From: Pelodictyon phaeoclathratiforme BU-1
GTDB taxonomy: Bacteria; Bacteroidota; Chlorobiia; Chlorobiales; Chlorobiaceae
Assembly (NCBI RefSeq): GCF_000020645.1
Contig: NC_011060.1
Coordinates: 2,556,501-2,620,500 of the forward strand
Length of the DNA stretch: 64,000 bases
Reading direction: 5' to 3'
Shown: positions 51,835 through 61,318 of the stretch, one piece after another
Position numbering within the stretch: position 1 is the stretch's first letter
Layout of the letters: each line of letters starts with the position of its first letter
Position numbers and translations under genes: made by a program
The notes under the pieces: generated by a model
Told to the model about the DNA's origin: nothing
The model's input: only the letters and a program-made list of their open reading frames with translations
The model's database searches: none

Positions 51835-52917
51835 TTATGTTTCAGGAGCCATTTTACCCTTATCCATCTCCATCGTCAGTTTCGGCAACCATCCGGGATA
51901 GTTACTCTTGATGAACTCGATCAACTGTTCACGCACCAGACAGCGCAGTTCCCAGACGTTGGAGGAGTTGGCTGCACTCACAAGCACCCGTATCTCGACC
52001 GATTTTTCGGTGATATTGGTTATGTGGAGTTGCGCCACGCGGCCATCCCAGAGAGGAGTTGATGCCAAAACCCGTTCGAGCTCATGGCGGAGCGTTTCGG
52101 GATTAACGGTATAATCCGTATAGAAAAACACGGTACCAAGCAGCTCTGCCGAGGTGCGTGACCAGTTCTCAAAGGGACGATCAATAAACCAGTTGATGGG
52201 CACAATAAGGCGGCGCTGATCCCAGAGCTGAACAACAACATAGGTCAGGGTAATCTCTTCAATTCTCCCCCACTCGTTTTCAACAACGACCACATCATCG
52301 ATGCTGATCGGCTGCGTTATGGCAATCTGGATTCCGGAGATAAGGGTTGTGAGGCTTTTTTGGGCTGCAAAGCCAATAATCACGCTGGCAATACCTGCAG
52401 AGGCAAGAATGCTTAACCCAACCTGACGAACCGTATCAAAGGTCATCAGCACACTGGAAACAGCAAGAAGCAGAAGAAGCACATTGAGAATCTTGCGGGC
52501 GAGGCTGACATGGGTGGATATTTTTCTTGCAGATTCGTTTTCCCGGACTTTTGCCGCGTAACGTTGCAGGATCAATTGCTCAAAAACCCTGAACAGTCGC
52601 ATGAAAAACCAGGCGATACCGATAATGGCAATAATGAGGAGGAGGTGCCGGAGAATATCCCTTGTATCCTCAGGGAAGGGTATTGCATGGAGAAGCATGG
52701 CCAAAGCCACAAGAGAGAGAAGCAAACGGAATGGCCAAGCCATGAGTTCCAAAGGAACACTGGCGCCTCTGATCGAAAAACGGATGGCCGCCAGTGCTCT
52801 GCTGAAAAGCGAATTTGCCGCCAGATAACCAATCAGGGCAACCAGAACCACCAGTGCCGGTATCAGGTAACCACCCTGAACCAAATCCCAAAAATTCTGG
52901 ATGATCTCCATACGCAT
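51835..52917 (-). CDS. MscS-family mechanosensitive ion channel
   Basis: 360 residues, five to six spans in the first 190 residues. The pore helix and beta domain are clear: SILASAGIASVIIGFAAQKSLTTLISGIQIAITQPISIDDVVVVENEWGRIEEITLTYVVVQLWDQRRLIVPINWFID. This group of MscS relatives lets small solutes escape on hypo-osmotic shock. Single gene, leftward. Confidence 0.93.
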   Translation of the reverse strand: MRMEIIQNFWDLVQGGYLIPALVVLVALIGYLAANSLFSRALAAIRFSIRGASVPLELMAWPFRLLLSLVALAMLLHAIPFPEDTRDILRHLLLIIAIIGIAWFFMRLFRVFEQLILQRYAAKVRENESARKISTHVSLARKILNVLLLLLAVSSVLMTFDTVRQVGLSILASAGIASVIIGFAAQKSLTTLISGIQIAITQPISIDDVVVVENEWGRIEEITLTYVVVQLWDQRRLIVPINWFIDRPFENWSRTSAELLGTVFFYTDYTVNPETLRHELERVLASTPLWDGRVAQLHITNITEKSVEIRVLVSAANSSNVWELRCLVREQLIEFIKSNYPGWLPKLTMEMDKGKMAPET

Positions 52918-52968
52918 ACAACAGTAAGCTCACTCCGAGTCAAATGACCCGGAGATTTCCACAATATC

Positions 52969-54162
52969 CTATCCTTTCAGTCGGGCAAATTCACTTTTTG
53001 AACGACTCACGCAATCTTCAATAGCCATACCGCCAAAATAATTACCGGTCAGAAGCAGGCTCTTGTTTCCCTTCAACAGTGCGTCCGTTTTTTCAAGCCA
53101 CTCATGATGGCCAAGCCGAAGCGTAGGCACGGTATTCTGTTTTGATTCGGTATGCTCTATCTTCGAAAATCCAATACCAAGCACCTCTGTGATGCGGCTT
53201 CTTTTCGTCTTTTCATCCAGACCCGGCTTGAAATGGAAAACAAAACCACGATAGTTATCGTCTGGTACGGTATCGCGCGATACGACTGAAAAGAAAACGT
53301 CGTTGGGTGCAATAAGAGCTGCAACAGGTTTGAGCTTGACATTCTCCTTGCGGACAATGACCCCTACAGAATCAACATCAGCAGCCTTGAGCTGGCCAAG
53401 ATGGTTTGCGATATCGGGCTGAATACCTTTCAATAGCTTTGAGGTGACCGAAGAGGGTGTTGCAAAAACAAGTGTTTTGGCTGAATACTCTCCACCTCCG
53501 GCACTCCTGATTTCATAGAGGCCATCTTTATACACCACTGAATTGACATCCTGACTGGTAAAAACATTCAGGCCGCTTTTTGCGGAAATCGCCCGCGCAA
53601 CACTCTGCAAACCGTTGGTGAAGGTATAGTTCTTCAGCATATCCTTTCTCTTCTCCCGGCTTTTAAACATCATATCGGCAGGAAAATCGTCCGTTTTCTG
53701 TGATGGGACAGCATTGAAGAAATGGCTGATCACCTCCCGGTAGTTGCGTTCTCCCACAATTTTTGAATAATAGGAGCTGACGCTCAATCCGGTTTTCTTC
53801 AGTTTGAAGAGGTTCGGGACGGAAACAAGCAGTTCCAGAATGTGAAGCTGGGAAACAATAGATTTGATTTTTCCATTGACAAAGAGGGTAAAGGGCACCT
53901 TGGCACGGGGAATGATCGAATCCTTCAGGCCACACCCTTCAACAATATCGAGCAGATTCTGGTATGAGCTGTAACAGGTATGAGCGCCAAGTTCCATCCA
54001 GAAATTCTTGCCGTGAGCGTTGTACTGAGGGGAGGCAAAAGAGCCGCCGATCGTATCATTTTTTTCAAGCAGCGTGGTTTTCATGCCAGCCTGCACACAA
54101 TAATAAGCAAGGCTGAGGCCGCTTATGCCACCGCCGATAACAACAACATCGTTTTGCATCAT
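52969..54162 (-). CDS. Protoporphyrinogen oxidase-like FAD amine oxidase
   Basis: About 397 residues from ATG 54162 (or 54159); both lack a clear SD. The FAD-binding start VVVIGGGISGLSLAYYCVQAGMKTTLLEKND with the ensuing IGGSF is typical of amine oxidase/HemY-like flavoproteins, and the C-terminus has NYFGGMAIEDCVSRS, which matches the HemY ending (GNxxxGxxxxDCV). In green sulfur bacteria it would serve haem or bacteriochlorophyll synthesis by oxidising protoporphyrinogen IX. The assignment to hemY is probable but not certain. Confidence 0.8.
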   Translation of the reverse strand: MMQNDVVVIGGGISGLSLAYYCVQAGMKTTLLEKNDTIGGSFASPQYNAHGKNFWMELGAHTCYSSYQNLLDIVEGCGLKDSIIPRAKVPFTLFVNGKIKSIVSQLHILELLVSVPNLFKLKKTGLSVSSYYSKIVGERNYREVISHFFNAVPSQKTDDFPADMMFKSREKRKDMLKNYTFTNGLQSVARAISAKSGLNVFTSQDVNSVVYKDGLYEIRSAGGGEYSAKTLVFATPSSVTSKLLKGIQPDIANHLGQLKAADVDSVGVIVRKENVKLKPVAALIAPNDVFFSVVSRDTVPDDNYRGFVFHFKPGLDEKTKRSRITEVLGIGFSKIEHTESKQNTVPTLRLGHHEWLEKTDALLKGNKSLLLTGNYFGGMAIEDCVSRSKSEFARLKG

Positions 54163-54322
54163 AAAAGAAAAAAGAGTTTCGTGAGATGCGTTTAAAAAAA
54201 ACAGGAAAGGCCGGGGCAGCATGAAAAGCACCGCGCCTGTCGGAAAGAATCAATAACTTCTGGCCCAATTTAGTGAAATCGGAGAAGAAGACCGCTGGAA
54301 AAGTTCAGAAGGAGTTCCACGA

Positions 54323-54850
54323 TTATGGCTGCGGCTCCTCTGCCCGATAGTTTTGCGAGTAGCGCACATAGTTTTCCGGTGACTCCTCAATATTGCGTCG
54401 TTCAGCATCAGTTATCGGGCGCATCACTTTAGCGGGAACACCGGCAACGAGCATTCCTGAAGGCACCGTAAACCCCTGCCTGACCAGTGATCCGGCGGCG
54501 ACAATCGACCAGGGCTCAACAACACAGTCATCAAGCAGCACTGCGCCCATGCCGATCAGCACATAGTCCTTCACCGTGCAGGCATGAAGAACGGCTCCAT
54601 GACCAATGGTGACACAGTTGCCGATGTTCAATGGGCCGGTATCGTGTGTAACATGCAGCGTTGCATTATCCTGCACACTGGTTTTCTCACCGATGCGGAT
54701 AGGACAGACATCACCCCGCACCACCGCATTGAACCAGACACTTGAATAAGCGCCAATATGCACGTCACCAATGACGAATGCACCGTCCGTCATGAAAACC
54801 GTTTCATGCAGCGTTGGCCAGAGCCCCCTGTAAGGCATTACTTTTCCCAT
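54323..54850 (-). CDS. Gamma carbonic anhydrase-like hexapeptide protein
   Basis: 175 residues from ATG 54850; ATG 54838 is an alternative with a better SD. Left-handed beta-helix hexapeptides run through the chain (FVIGDVHIGAYSSVWFNAVVRGD, IRIGEKTSVQDNATLHV). The zinc-ligand His residues appear in HVTHDTGP and IGHGAVLHACTV. YrdA/PaaY-like proteins of this length often bind zinc; actual carbonic anhydrase activity varies. Confidence 0.88.
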   Translation of the reverse strand: MGKVMPYRGLWPTLHETVFMTDGAFVIGDVHIGAYSSVWFNAVVRGDVCPIRIGEKTSVQDNATLHVTHDTGPLNIGNCVTIGHGAVLHACTVKDYVLIGMGAVLLDDCVVEPWSIVAAGSLVRQGFTVPSGMLVAGVPAKVMRPITDAERRNIEESPENYVRYSQNYRAEEPQP

Positions 54851-55076
54851 CAAATTCTGTAATTTTTGATCTGTTAGAGATACGCATTCAACCACCCACA
54901 GCATAGTAACGCACTCGTGGCTTCTACTGGATAATGAGCCGTCAACACACAGTACTTGAACCGCCTGGTTGCTATTCCTGCAGGAAGGAACCAAGGGAAG
55001 ATAAAATATTTTTTTTTCATGACCGGATTTATTAGATTGGCTTAATAGTGTAATTAACCCTGAAAATCAAGCGGCC

Positions 55077-55334
55077 ATGAGCAAACTATCTGGAGTATTT
55101 ACCAATGGGGCGGAGTGTTACGGAAGATTCGTTGAGGTCTTCATTGACGGGCACTGGTGGGTAGTCGGAGACGCTCTTGAGAATATCGGAAAGACGACGA
55201 AGCGGTTGTTGGTCAATGCCTATCCCTTCATTTACGGTGGAGCTGGATCATCATCTGTTTTCAAGGGTTCTTCGCCCAAGGCGGCAGGTTATGCCAAGCC
55301 AACCAAGGATATTGAACAACGGTTCAGGGATTGA
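55077..55334 (+). CDS. csmE: Chlorosome envelope protein CsmE (CsmA/CsmE family)
   Basis: 85 residues. It shows the family pattern GVFTNGAECYGRFVEVFIDGHWWVVGDALENIGKTTKRL (residues 5-43), followed by NAYPFIYGG and the C-terminal GSSPKAAGYAKPTKDIEQRF, where CsmA/CsmE are processed near the C-terminal part. The WWVVGDALENIGKTTKR string fits CsmE better than CsmA, which has WETVGMLFDSLGK. CsmA binds bacteriochlorophyll a in the baseplate; CsmE is its paralogue. Followed by a strong terminator; monocistronic. Confidence 0.92.
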   Translation: MSKLSGVFTNGAECYGRFVEVFIDGHWWVVGDALENIGKTTKRLLVNAYPFIYGGAGSSSVFKGSSPKAAGYAKPTKDIEQRFRD

Positions 55335-55382
55335 GAAGAGAACGATAAACTCTCCTTTTCCGGTATTGATGGGGATCTTTTA

Positions 55383-55413
55383 AAAAAACGAGGCGTTTGT
55401 CCTCGTTTTTTTA
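55383..55413 (+). terminator. Rho-independent terminator of csmE
   Basis: AAAAAACGAGG, seven-base loop, CCTCGTTTTTTT: a perfect 11-bp stem ending in a T run, about 50 bases after the stop. Confidence 0.92.
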
Positions 55414-55586
55414 ATTTCACGGATGTATTTCTGGCTGGTCGCGCTTTTCATGCTGCGAGTATCGTCGGGTTCATTCCCTTTAACCCTGTTTATCCTTCTG
55501 CCCCCTCTCTTCTCGCCTCCCATTTCCTTGACAAGCCCCTCTTTTTCCTGAATTTTATTAGATTGAGCTGATTTTTTGCATGATAA

Positions 55587-56744
55587 TTCCATTTTGCAAT
55601 CAAGATAATCATAATGTATTTTCTGTTTGTGCCAATTATTGCTCATAATTTGACAACAAACAGGAGGATACTGAATATGGCTCGACCAGCAGTAATCACG
55701 GACGAAATGGAATGCTTGGCTAAAAAGATTGTAAAAGAAGCACATACCGCTCGAGAACTGAGAGCTGGCTTGAGTATTCTTATCCCTAAAACTTGTGATA
55801 TCACCTACTCTGAAACGGCAGAACTTCTTGGTATTAGTGTACCCACTGTAGTGCGCATCCATCGAGATATTAGCAATCAAGCTGCTGGAAATGCGACTCC
55901 TAAGGGTAGCTGGGGAGGAAGAAGGAGGCAAACGCTTAGTATAGATGAGGAGGCCCAATTTCTTGCTGAATGGGTAGAGAATGCAGAACAAGGTGGCGTC
56001 CTGATTGTTCCACCAATTCATGCAGCACTGGAACGACGACTGGGAAGAGCAGTTGCACTGTCTACAGTTTACAGAATGTTGGCACGTCATGGTTGGCGTA
56101 AGGTAGAACCAGATACGTGTCATCCAAAACAAAATATCGAGGCACAGGAAGAATTTAAAAAAAACTCCCAGAGACACTGGTACAAGCCGCCAAGCAAAAT
56201 GTACTAAATCTGCCTTTGCGCTTGATGTTTCAGGATGAGGCTCGGTTCGGAAGGATAAGTGATCCTCGAAAATGCTGGGCTCCAGCGCCTCTTCGTCCTA
56301 TCGTAAAGTTAGCTCTTGTAAGAGAGTATGTCTATGCATACGCAGCAGTATCTCCGCAAGATGGTGTGATTGATTGGATGTTGGGCGGCAAAATGGACAC
56401 AGTGAGTATGGGCGCATTTCTCAGGCAGGTCTCTCATAAACATCCTGAAGAGTTTGTCATGATGGTTGTGGATGGAGCGCCTTCTCATCGTGCAGAGCAT
56501 TTAAGGGTTCCAAAGAACATGGTACTTGTAAAGCTTCCACCGTATTCACCGGAATTAAATCCTGTTGAGCACCTTTGGGATGAATTGCGAGAGAAGGAAT
56601 TTGCTAATCGGGTATTTGAGACACTTGGAGCTGTTATCGCACAAGCAGCGAGAAGACTGAAAAAAATGGAAGAACATCCTGACGGACTTCGGTCTTTAAC
56701 TGGTTGGGATTGGATATTAAAATCAATTTGATTGCAATTTGGAA
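55587..56744 (+). mobile_element. IS630-family insertion sequence
   Basis: 1158 bases. Imperfect ends TTCCATTTTGCAATCAA (left) and TTGATTGCAATTTGGAA (right) are inverted repeats with one or two mismatches. Both ends abut TAA (55584-55586, 56745-56747), which contains the TA target usual for IS630/mariner elements. It contains one transposase gene in two frames. Confidence 0.85.
55677..56731 (+). CDS. IS630-family transposase, made by -1 frameshift
   Basis: ORF1 starts at ATG 55677 with AGGAGG; it has an HTH (DITYSETAELLGISVPTVVRIHRD) and a winged-helix region (LERRLGRAVALSTVYRMLARHGW). At 56157-56164 it meets eight A residues. Reading -1 there continues as KLPETLVQAAKQNVLNLPLR, FQDEARFGRISDP (first Asp), VMMVVDGAPSHRAEHL (second Asp) and LPPYSPELNPVEHLWDELRE (Glu), the full IS630 DDE triad. 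Frameshift at A-runs is known for this family; otherwise it is a mutation. Confidence 0.85.
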
Positions 56745-56785
56745 TAAGATCGTCGTATTGAATCAATGAGTTGAAATTGGCTGGC

Positions 56786-57790
56786 ATGAAATCGACTATA
56801 GCAAAAAGCAGATTCGACTGGTGCAGTTGTCCTGAAAACTCTTTTATGGAACTGGATCATTCAGGGCAAAACGTAGAAAAAAGTCCGCACAAGATTCCGA
56901 AAGAGATCGGTTATGGATGGTTTCAGGCAATGCATTTGCCGTTGAACATGGTTGTTCGCAAAAGCCATATTCAGTTCCGGCATGAAGTAGCAGGAAGGCT
57001 CTTCCCTGCCCTGACGGCTGTTGAGCAGTTTACCGAACCGGTGCTGTGTGTGCAGTCCGCAAGGAAAGGGCGTGTGATTCTTTCGGTTAACCGGAATGGA
57101 GATGAGTGTATCATCGACCATAACAACTGTGCATTTCACCATATTGCATTTCGTGACCACGCCACGAAACTCGACACCAGCGAAAATCTTGAAATCGTCT
57201 CTCTTCTTATCGGCGATTCCGTGTTGATTGAACTGCTTGGAAATGAGTGTGTTTCGACCCTTTTTTCAGGACTGCAAGTCACTTCGATACCGGCGTTATC
57301 CATTAAAAAGATTCCTCTGCATATTAACGTGCTGCTCCATTCGAGCATACCTGATCATCTGACAGGAAATATTGCCAAACTGTATGCGCAGGCTAAAGTA
57401 CTGGAATATCTTTGTGCCATCATTGCATATCTGGGCTATGCTTCCGAACGGCAGTCGCCGGAATCGGAACAACAGAAAAAAATCCGGCAGATTCATAATG
57501 ATCTTCTTCAACTGGAAGGAAAGGTACCTGCCCTTAATGAACTTGCGAAACAGTATGATCTCCCGCTCCGACTGCTGAAAGAGGGGTTCATGAAAATATA
57601 TGGCAAGTCACTTTTCAGCTACATCTCTGAAGTACGCCTTAACGAAGCTCACTCGACCCTTTCAGGCACCAGCGTTCCTATGAAAATCATAGCGAAAAAT
57701 CTTGGCTACTCGCATGTAAACCACTTTATCAGTGCATTCGGAAAACAATTTGGCTATTCACCCGGGAGTTTGAGGAAGAAAATGCGATAA
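56786..57790 (+). CDS. AraC-family transcriptional regulator
   Basis: 334 residues from ATG 56786. The last 100 residues hold two HTH units: VPALNELAKQYDLPLRLLKEGFMKIYGKSLFSYISEVRLNEAH and TSVPMKIIAKNLGYSHVNHFISAFGKQFGYSPGSLR. The N-terminal part resembles PchR-like sensors only loosely. PchR-type regulators control siderophore or outer-membrane receptor genes; the target here is not next door. Immediately downstream of IS630. Confidence 0.88.
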   Translation: MKSTIAKSRFDWCSCPENSFMELDHSGQNVEKSPHKIPKEIGYGWFQAMHLPLNMVVRKSHIQFRHEVAGRLFPALTAVEQFTEPVLCVQSARKGRVILSVNRNGDECIIDHNNCAFHHIAFRDHATKLDTSENLEIVSLLIGDSVLIELLGNECVSTLFSGLQVTSIPALSIKKIPLHINVLLHSSIPDHLTGNIAKLYAQAKVLEYLCAIIAYLGYASERQSPESEQQKKIRQIHNDLLQLEGKVPALNELAKQYDLPLRLLKEGFMKIYGKSLFSYISEVRLNEAHSTLSGTSVPMKIIAKNLGYSHVNHFISAFGKQFGYSPGSLRKKMR

Positions 57791-57870
57791 ATAACTTTAT
57801 TTTGCGGCAGAACAATCCCTGCAATAAAAAAGGGAAACCCCGCAATCGACCATTTTTTTTGGGCATCGGC

Positions 57871-58605
57871 ATGAAAGCAACACTGAGCTGTAACAAGCTA
57901 AAGAAGATCTACAATAAACGCGAAGTTGTCAAAAGCTCATCTATTGAGGTAAAACAGGGAGAAATAGTTGGGCTTCTTGGACCAAACGGTGCAGGAAAAA
58001 CCACGACCTTTTACATGATTGTGGGGCTGGTTCGGCCTGATGGTGGTGATGTCTTTCTCGATTCAGCAAACATCACCCAACTGCCTATGTACAAACGGGC
58101 ACGTCTTGGTATCGGCTACCTCCCCCAGGAAGCATCGGTCTTCCGAAACATGACGGTCGAACAAAACATCTTGAGCGTGCTTGAATTCACCTCCCTCTCC
58201 AAAGCAGAACGCAAGGAGAGAACCAGCATCATGCTTGAGGAGCTGAACATTACGGCTATCCGTAAAAGCATGGGTTATGCGCTCTCCGGTGGCGAACGCC
58301 GACGCACGGAAATAGCAAGGGCCCTTGCGCTCAATCCCAAATTCATTCTGCTCGACGAACCCTTCGCCGGAGTTGACCCGATTGCTGTTGAAGATATCCA
58401 GCAAATTGTTGAAGGGCTTGCCAAACGCGACATCGGTGTACTTATCACCGACCATAACGTCCACGAAACCCTCTCCATTACTCATCACGCCTACCTCCTC
58501 TTTGACGGAAGCATCTTCATGCACGGCACCCCTGAAGAGATCGCTTCCAATCCAGAGGTCAGAAAAATGTACCTCGGAGAAAAATTCACCCTCGAACGGT
58601 ATTAA
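57871..58605 (+). CDS. lptB: LPS export ABC transporter ATPase LptB
   Basis: 244 residues from ATG 57871. Walker A LLGPNGAGKTTTFYMIVGL, Q-loop IGYLPQEASVFRNMTVEQN, signature LSGGERRRTEIARALA, Walker B FILLDEPFAGVDPIAVEDI and H-loop LITDHNVHETL match LptB nearly end to end. It drives lipopolysaccharide from the inner membrane to the outer membrane together with LptFG. LptFG are not in the window. Confidence 0.95.
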   Translation: MKATLSCNKLKKIYNKREVVKSSSIEVKQGEIVGLLGPNGAGKTTTFYMIVGLVRPDGGDVFLDSANITQLPMYKRARLGIGYLPQEASVFRNMTVEQNILSVLEFTSLSKAERKERTSIMLEELNITAIRKSMGYALSGGERRRTEIARALALNPKFILLDEPFAGVDPIAVEDIQQIVEGLAKRDIGVLITDHNVHETLSITHHAYLLFDGSIFMHGTPEEIASNPEVRKMYLGEKFTLERY

Positions 58606-58641
58606 AGCAACGCCCATCAATTTGCTAACAGCCATAGCCCC

Positions 58642-60069
58642 ATGATAGCCGAACACCTGCTTTTTCAGTCCGACGGCGGATTTATCCGCATCCCGATCTG
58701 GGGTCATATTCCGCTCAGCGGAGCGCTGAAAAAAATATTGTCACACCCCTCGTTTCTTCGCCTGAAGGGTATACGGCAGCTCTCTTTTTCGCAGCAGGTC
58801 TACCCTGGAGCAACACATACGCGCTTTGAGCACTCCATTGGGGTCTATCATCTGATGAAACTGATTCTGCAGCGTATGTTGACGAGCCCTCTTGCGCTCA
58901 GCCTTCAGGATGAGCACTTCAGATTTGACGACCACAACTGCCGGGTGCTGCTTTCGGCCTCTCTTTTGCACGATATCGGCCACTTTCCCCATGCCCATAT
59001 CATCGAAGAGCAGATTCCCCTTTATGCAGGCAAGGCGGTGTTTTCACATCATGAGGAGCTTTGCCGGCACTTCATTTATGAGCAGAACCCCGGAGTTCCA
59101 ACAATCGCAGAAATTCTGCAGGTAGAATGGAAGGTATCGCCCGAAGCGGTTATAGCGCTGATCACAGGCAGTTCCGGCACCTGCTTCAGCAAGCTGATCA
59201 GCGGCACGCTTGACCCTGACAAGATGGATTACCTCATGCGTGACGCTCATCACTGCAACATTCCTTACGGGAGCATTGATATCGAACGGCTGATTGAGTC
59301 CTTCGTACCTGATCCACAACGAGCGCGCTTTGCCATCACTGAAAAAGGTATTGCTCCTCTTGAGAGTCTGCTCTTTGCAAAATACATGATGATGCGCAAT
59401 GTTTACTGGCACCATACGAGCAGGGCTCTCTCGGCGATGCTCCGCAGGCTTCTGCAGGATATTGCAAGTGAAGGGATGCTCTCTCCGGATGCTTTGCGCG
59501 ATCTTTTTTACGGTAATGCAGATGACAGGGTACTCCATGAGCTGAAACAGTTGCTGCCGGAAAAGGAGCATCCTCTCTCTGCCCTGCTTGATGACATTCT
59601 CATGCGGCGGGTCTACAAGAGGGCAATAACGGTGCAGCCCTACCTACCGGAAACAGCAAGAGAGGATGAGCGCTGGTTTGTCTATAACAGTGACAGCGGA
59701 ATGCGCCGCGCCAGGGAGCTGGAAATCTGCCAGTTCCTGAACAAGCGCTACCATCTCAGCCTCCACGGTCATGAGGTACTCATTGATCCACCCTCAAAGA
59801 AAGATATTTTCGATTACGCAGATCTGCGAGAGCTTCGGGTCTACCCTACCCGATCGGAACATATCCACTACGCACTGCAGTGTGAATCCGAGTATATCCG
59901 GTTTGACGATCTGCATGAATCGGTTTTCCAGTCTGACTTTATTCTCGCTTTTGAGCGCTATACCAAAAAGTTCAGGCTGCTCTGCCGCCCTGACCTGGTC
60001 GAGCGCATCGTCGAGTCACGTGAAGCAATCATGTGCCTTCTTGCAAACGATATTGACCTCTTTCGATAG
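58642..60069 (+). CDS. HD-domain phosphohydrolase (SAMHD1/dGTPase-like)
   Basis: 475 residues. Metal-binding residues: HTRFEHSIGVYHLMKL (His), SLLHDIGHFPHAHIIEE (HD) and LDPDKMDYLMRDAHHC (Asp). The order and spacing match the SAMHD1-like HD family, often dNTP triphosphohydrolases; substrate here is not settled. It begins 36 bases after lptB and may be cotranscribed. Confidence 0.9.
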   Translation: MIAEHLLFQSDGGFIRIPIWGHIPLSGALKKILSHPSFLRLKGIRQLSFSQQVYPGATHTRFEHSIGVYHLMKLILQRMLTSPLALSLQDEHFRFDDHNCRVLLSASLLHDIGHFPHAHIIEEQIPLYAGKAVFSHHEELCRHFIYEQNPGVPTIAEILQVEWKVSPEAVIALITGSSGTCFSKLISGTLDPDKMDYLMRDAHHCNIPYGSIDIERLIESFVPDPQRARFAITEKGIAPLESLLFAKYMMMRNVYWHHTSRALSAMLRRLLQDIASEGMLSPDALRDLFYGNADDRVLHELKQLLPEKEHPLSALLDDILMRRVYKRAITVQPYLPETAREDERWFVYNSDSGMRRARELEICQFLNKRYHLSLHGHEVLIDPPSKKDIFDYADLRELRVYPTRSEHIHYALQCESEYIRFDDLHESVFQSDFILAFERYTKKFRLLCRPDLVERIVESREAIMCLLANDIDLFR

Positions 60070-60178
60070 AAGGTTCCGGCAAACAGCCTGCTTCCGCAGA
60101 AAGCAAAAATCCAAAAAAGGAAATGAGCATTCTGTACTTTATCTTTATATTAATCAGCAACCAAAACACTATTGCACT

Positions 60179-60502
60179 ATGGAACAGCAGGACAAGTTTT
60201 ACAAGGGACTCTTCTTCGGCGCCGTGCTTGGCGCAACTGCCGGTACCATTATGGGATTGCTTTTCGCTCCGCATAAAGGAAGAGAGACCCAGCAGATTAT
60301 TTCGGGGACAGTCAAACATGCGTTCGACAAGGCCTCCGATCTTTACCAGAGCAGTGAGCAAGATGGCGTTTACAGCAACGAGGCGAAAACTCGCTCTCAG
60401 GAGATCATCGATACCGCCCGTGACGAAGCAAAAAAAATTCTCAATGAGGCCAACAGCATTATCCGTGAGATCAAAGGATATCCCAAAAGCAAGGAAAACT
60501 GA
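60179..60502 (+). CDS. YtxH-domain protein
   Basis: 107 residues. FYKGLFFGAVLGATAGTIMGLLFAPHKGRETQQII is the YtxH span with the APxxGxExR-like end; the remainder is a coiled helix (QEIIDTARDEAKKILNEANSIIREIKG). Small, membrane-anchored, general stress-associated family without known activity. Stops three bases before the next gene's ATG. Confidence 0.87.
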   Translation: MEQQDKFYKGLFFGAVLGATAGTIMGLLFAPHKGRETQQIISGTVKHAFDKASDLYQSSEQDGVYSNEAKTRSQEIIDTARDEAKKILNEANSIIREIKGYPKSKEN

Positions 60503-60505
60503 TTG

Positions 60506-61297
60506 ATGCTCACATTCCGCAGCGTAAACCTGAGTGAGGAGAGCATTGAAAAAGATGCCATCCTGTTGTTGCACGCCTTTCCGCTCTCTTCCGCCATGTG
60601 GCAACCCCAGCTTGATGCTCTTGGCAATGCCGGTTATGCGGTCATCGCGCCGAACGCCTATGGTATCGAAGGCTCCGTGGAGAGGCTGGATTGGACGTTT
60701 ACCGATTACAGCCATGAACTGGCAAAACTTCTTGCATCACTGAGGGTTAAGCGTGTAACCGTTGTCGGTCTGTCGATGGGTGGATATCAGGCTTTTGAGT
60801 TTTTCCGACTTTACCCCGACAAAACCGTATCGCTGGTTCTGTGCGACACCAGGGCTGAAGCCGATACTCCCGCAGCCAGTTCGGCGCGGAAAGAGTTCAT
60901 CAGGGCAGTAGAAACTGATGGGGCCGGAGAGGCAGAAAGGCGCATGGTGCCGAACTATTTTACCCCCGAAACCGGCGCCATGAACAGAGAGCTTGTTGCA
61001 GAGGTTTCTGCAATGATACGAGATCAGTCCGCCACGGTCATAAACAGTGCCATGCAGGCCATTCTGTTACGTTCCGATGCAACCCCGCTCCTTGCCACCA
61101 TCCACTGCCCGGTTCTCGTGCTGAACGGAAAGGAGGACAAGCTCACCACACCGGAAACAGCCGAAAGCATACACTCCCTTATTCCGCACTCAAAGCTCCA
61201 TCTTCTCGCCGGTGCCGGGCATATCTCAAATATGGAGCAACCTGAGGCATTTAACCGTGCGCTGCTTGCCCATATCGAGGAGGTCAGGCGCTCCTGA
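60506..61297 (+). CDS. Alpha/beta hydrolase
   Basis: 263 residues from ATG 60506. ILLLHAFPLSSAMWQPQLDAL (oxyanion HxFP), VVGLSMGGYQAFEFF (nucleophile Ser in GLSMGG), VLVLNGKEDKLTTPE (Asp) and LLAGAGHISNMEQPEAF (His) complete the triad. Similar to 3-oxoadipate enol-lactonase or non-haem haloperoxidase-like enzymes; substrate unknown. Downstream of ytxH. Confidence 0.9.
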   Translation: MLTFRSVNLSEESIEKDAILLLHAFPLSSAMWQPQLDALGNAGYAVIAPNAYGIEGSVERLDWTFTDYSHELAKLLASLRVKRVTVVGLSMGGYQAFEFFRLYPDKTVSLVLCDTRAEADTPAASSARKEFIRAVETDGAGEAERRMVPNYFTPETGAMNRELVAEVSAMIRDQSATVINSAMQAILLRSDATPLLATIHCPVLVLNGKEDKLTTPETAESIHSLIPHSKLHLLAGAGHISNMEQPEAFNRALLAHIEEVRRS

Positions 61298-61318
61298 CCT
61301 CACTCCTCTTCTTCCTGC

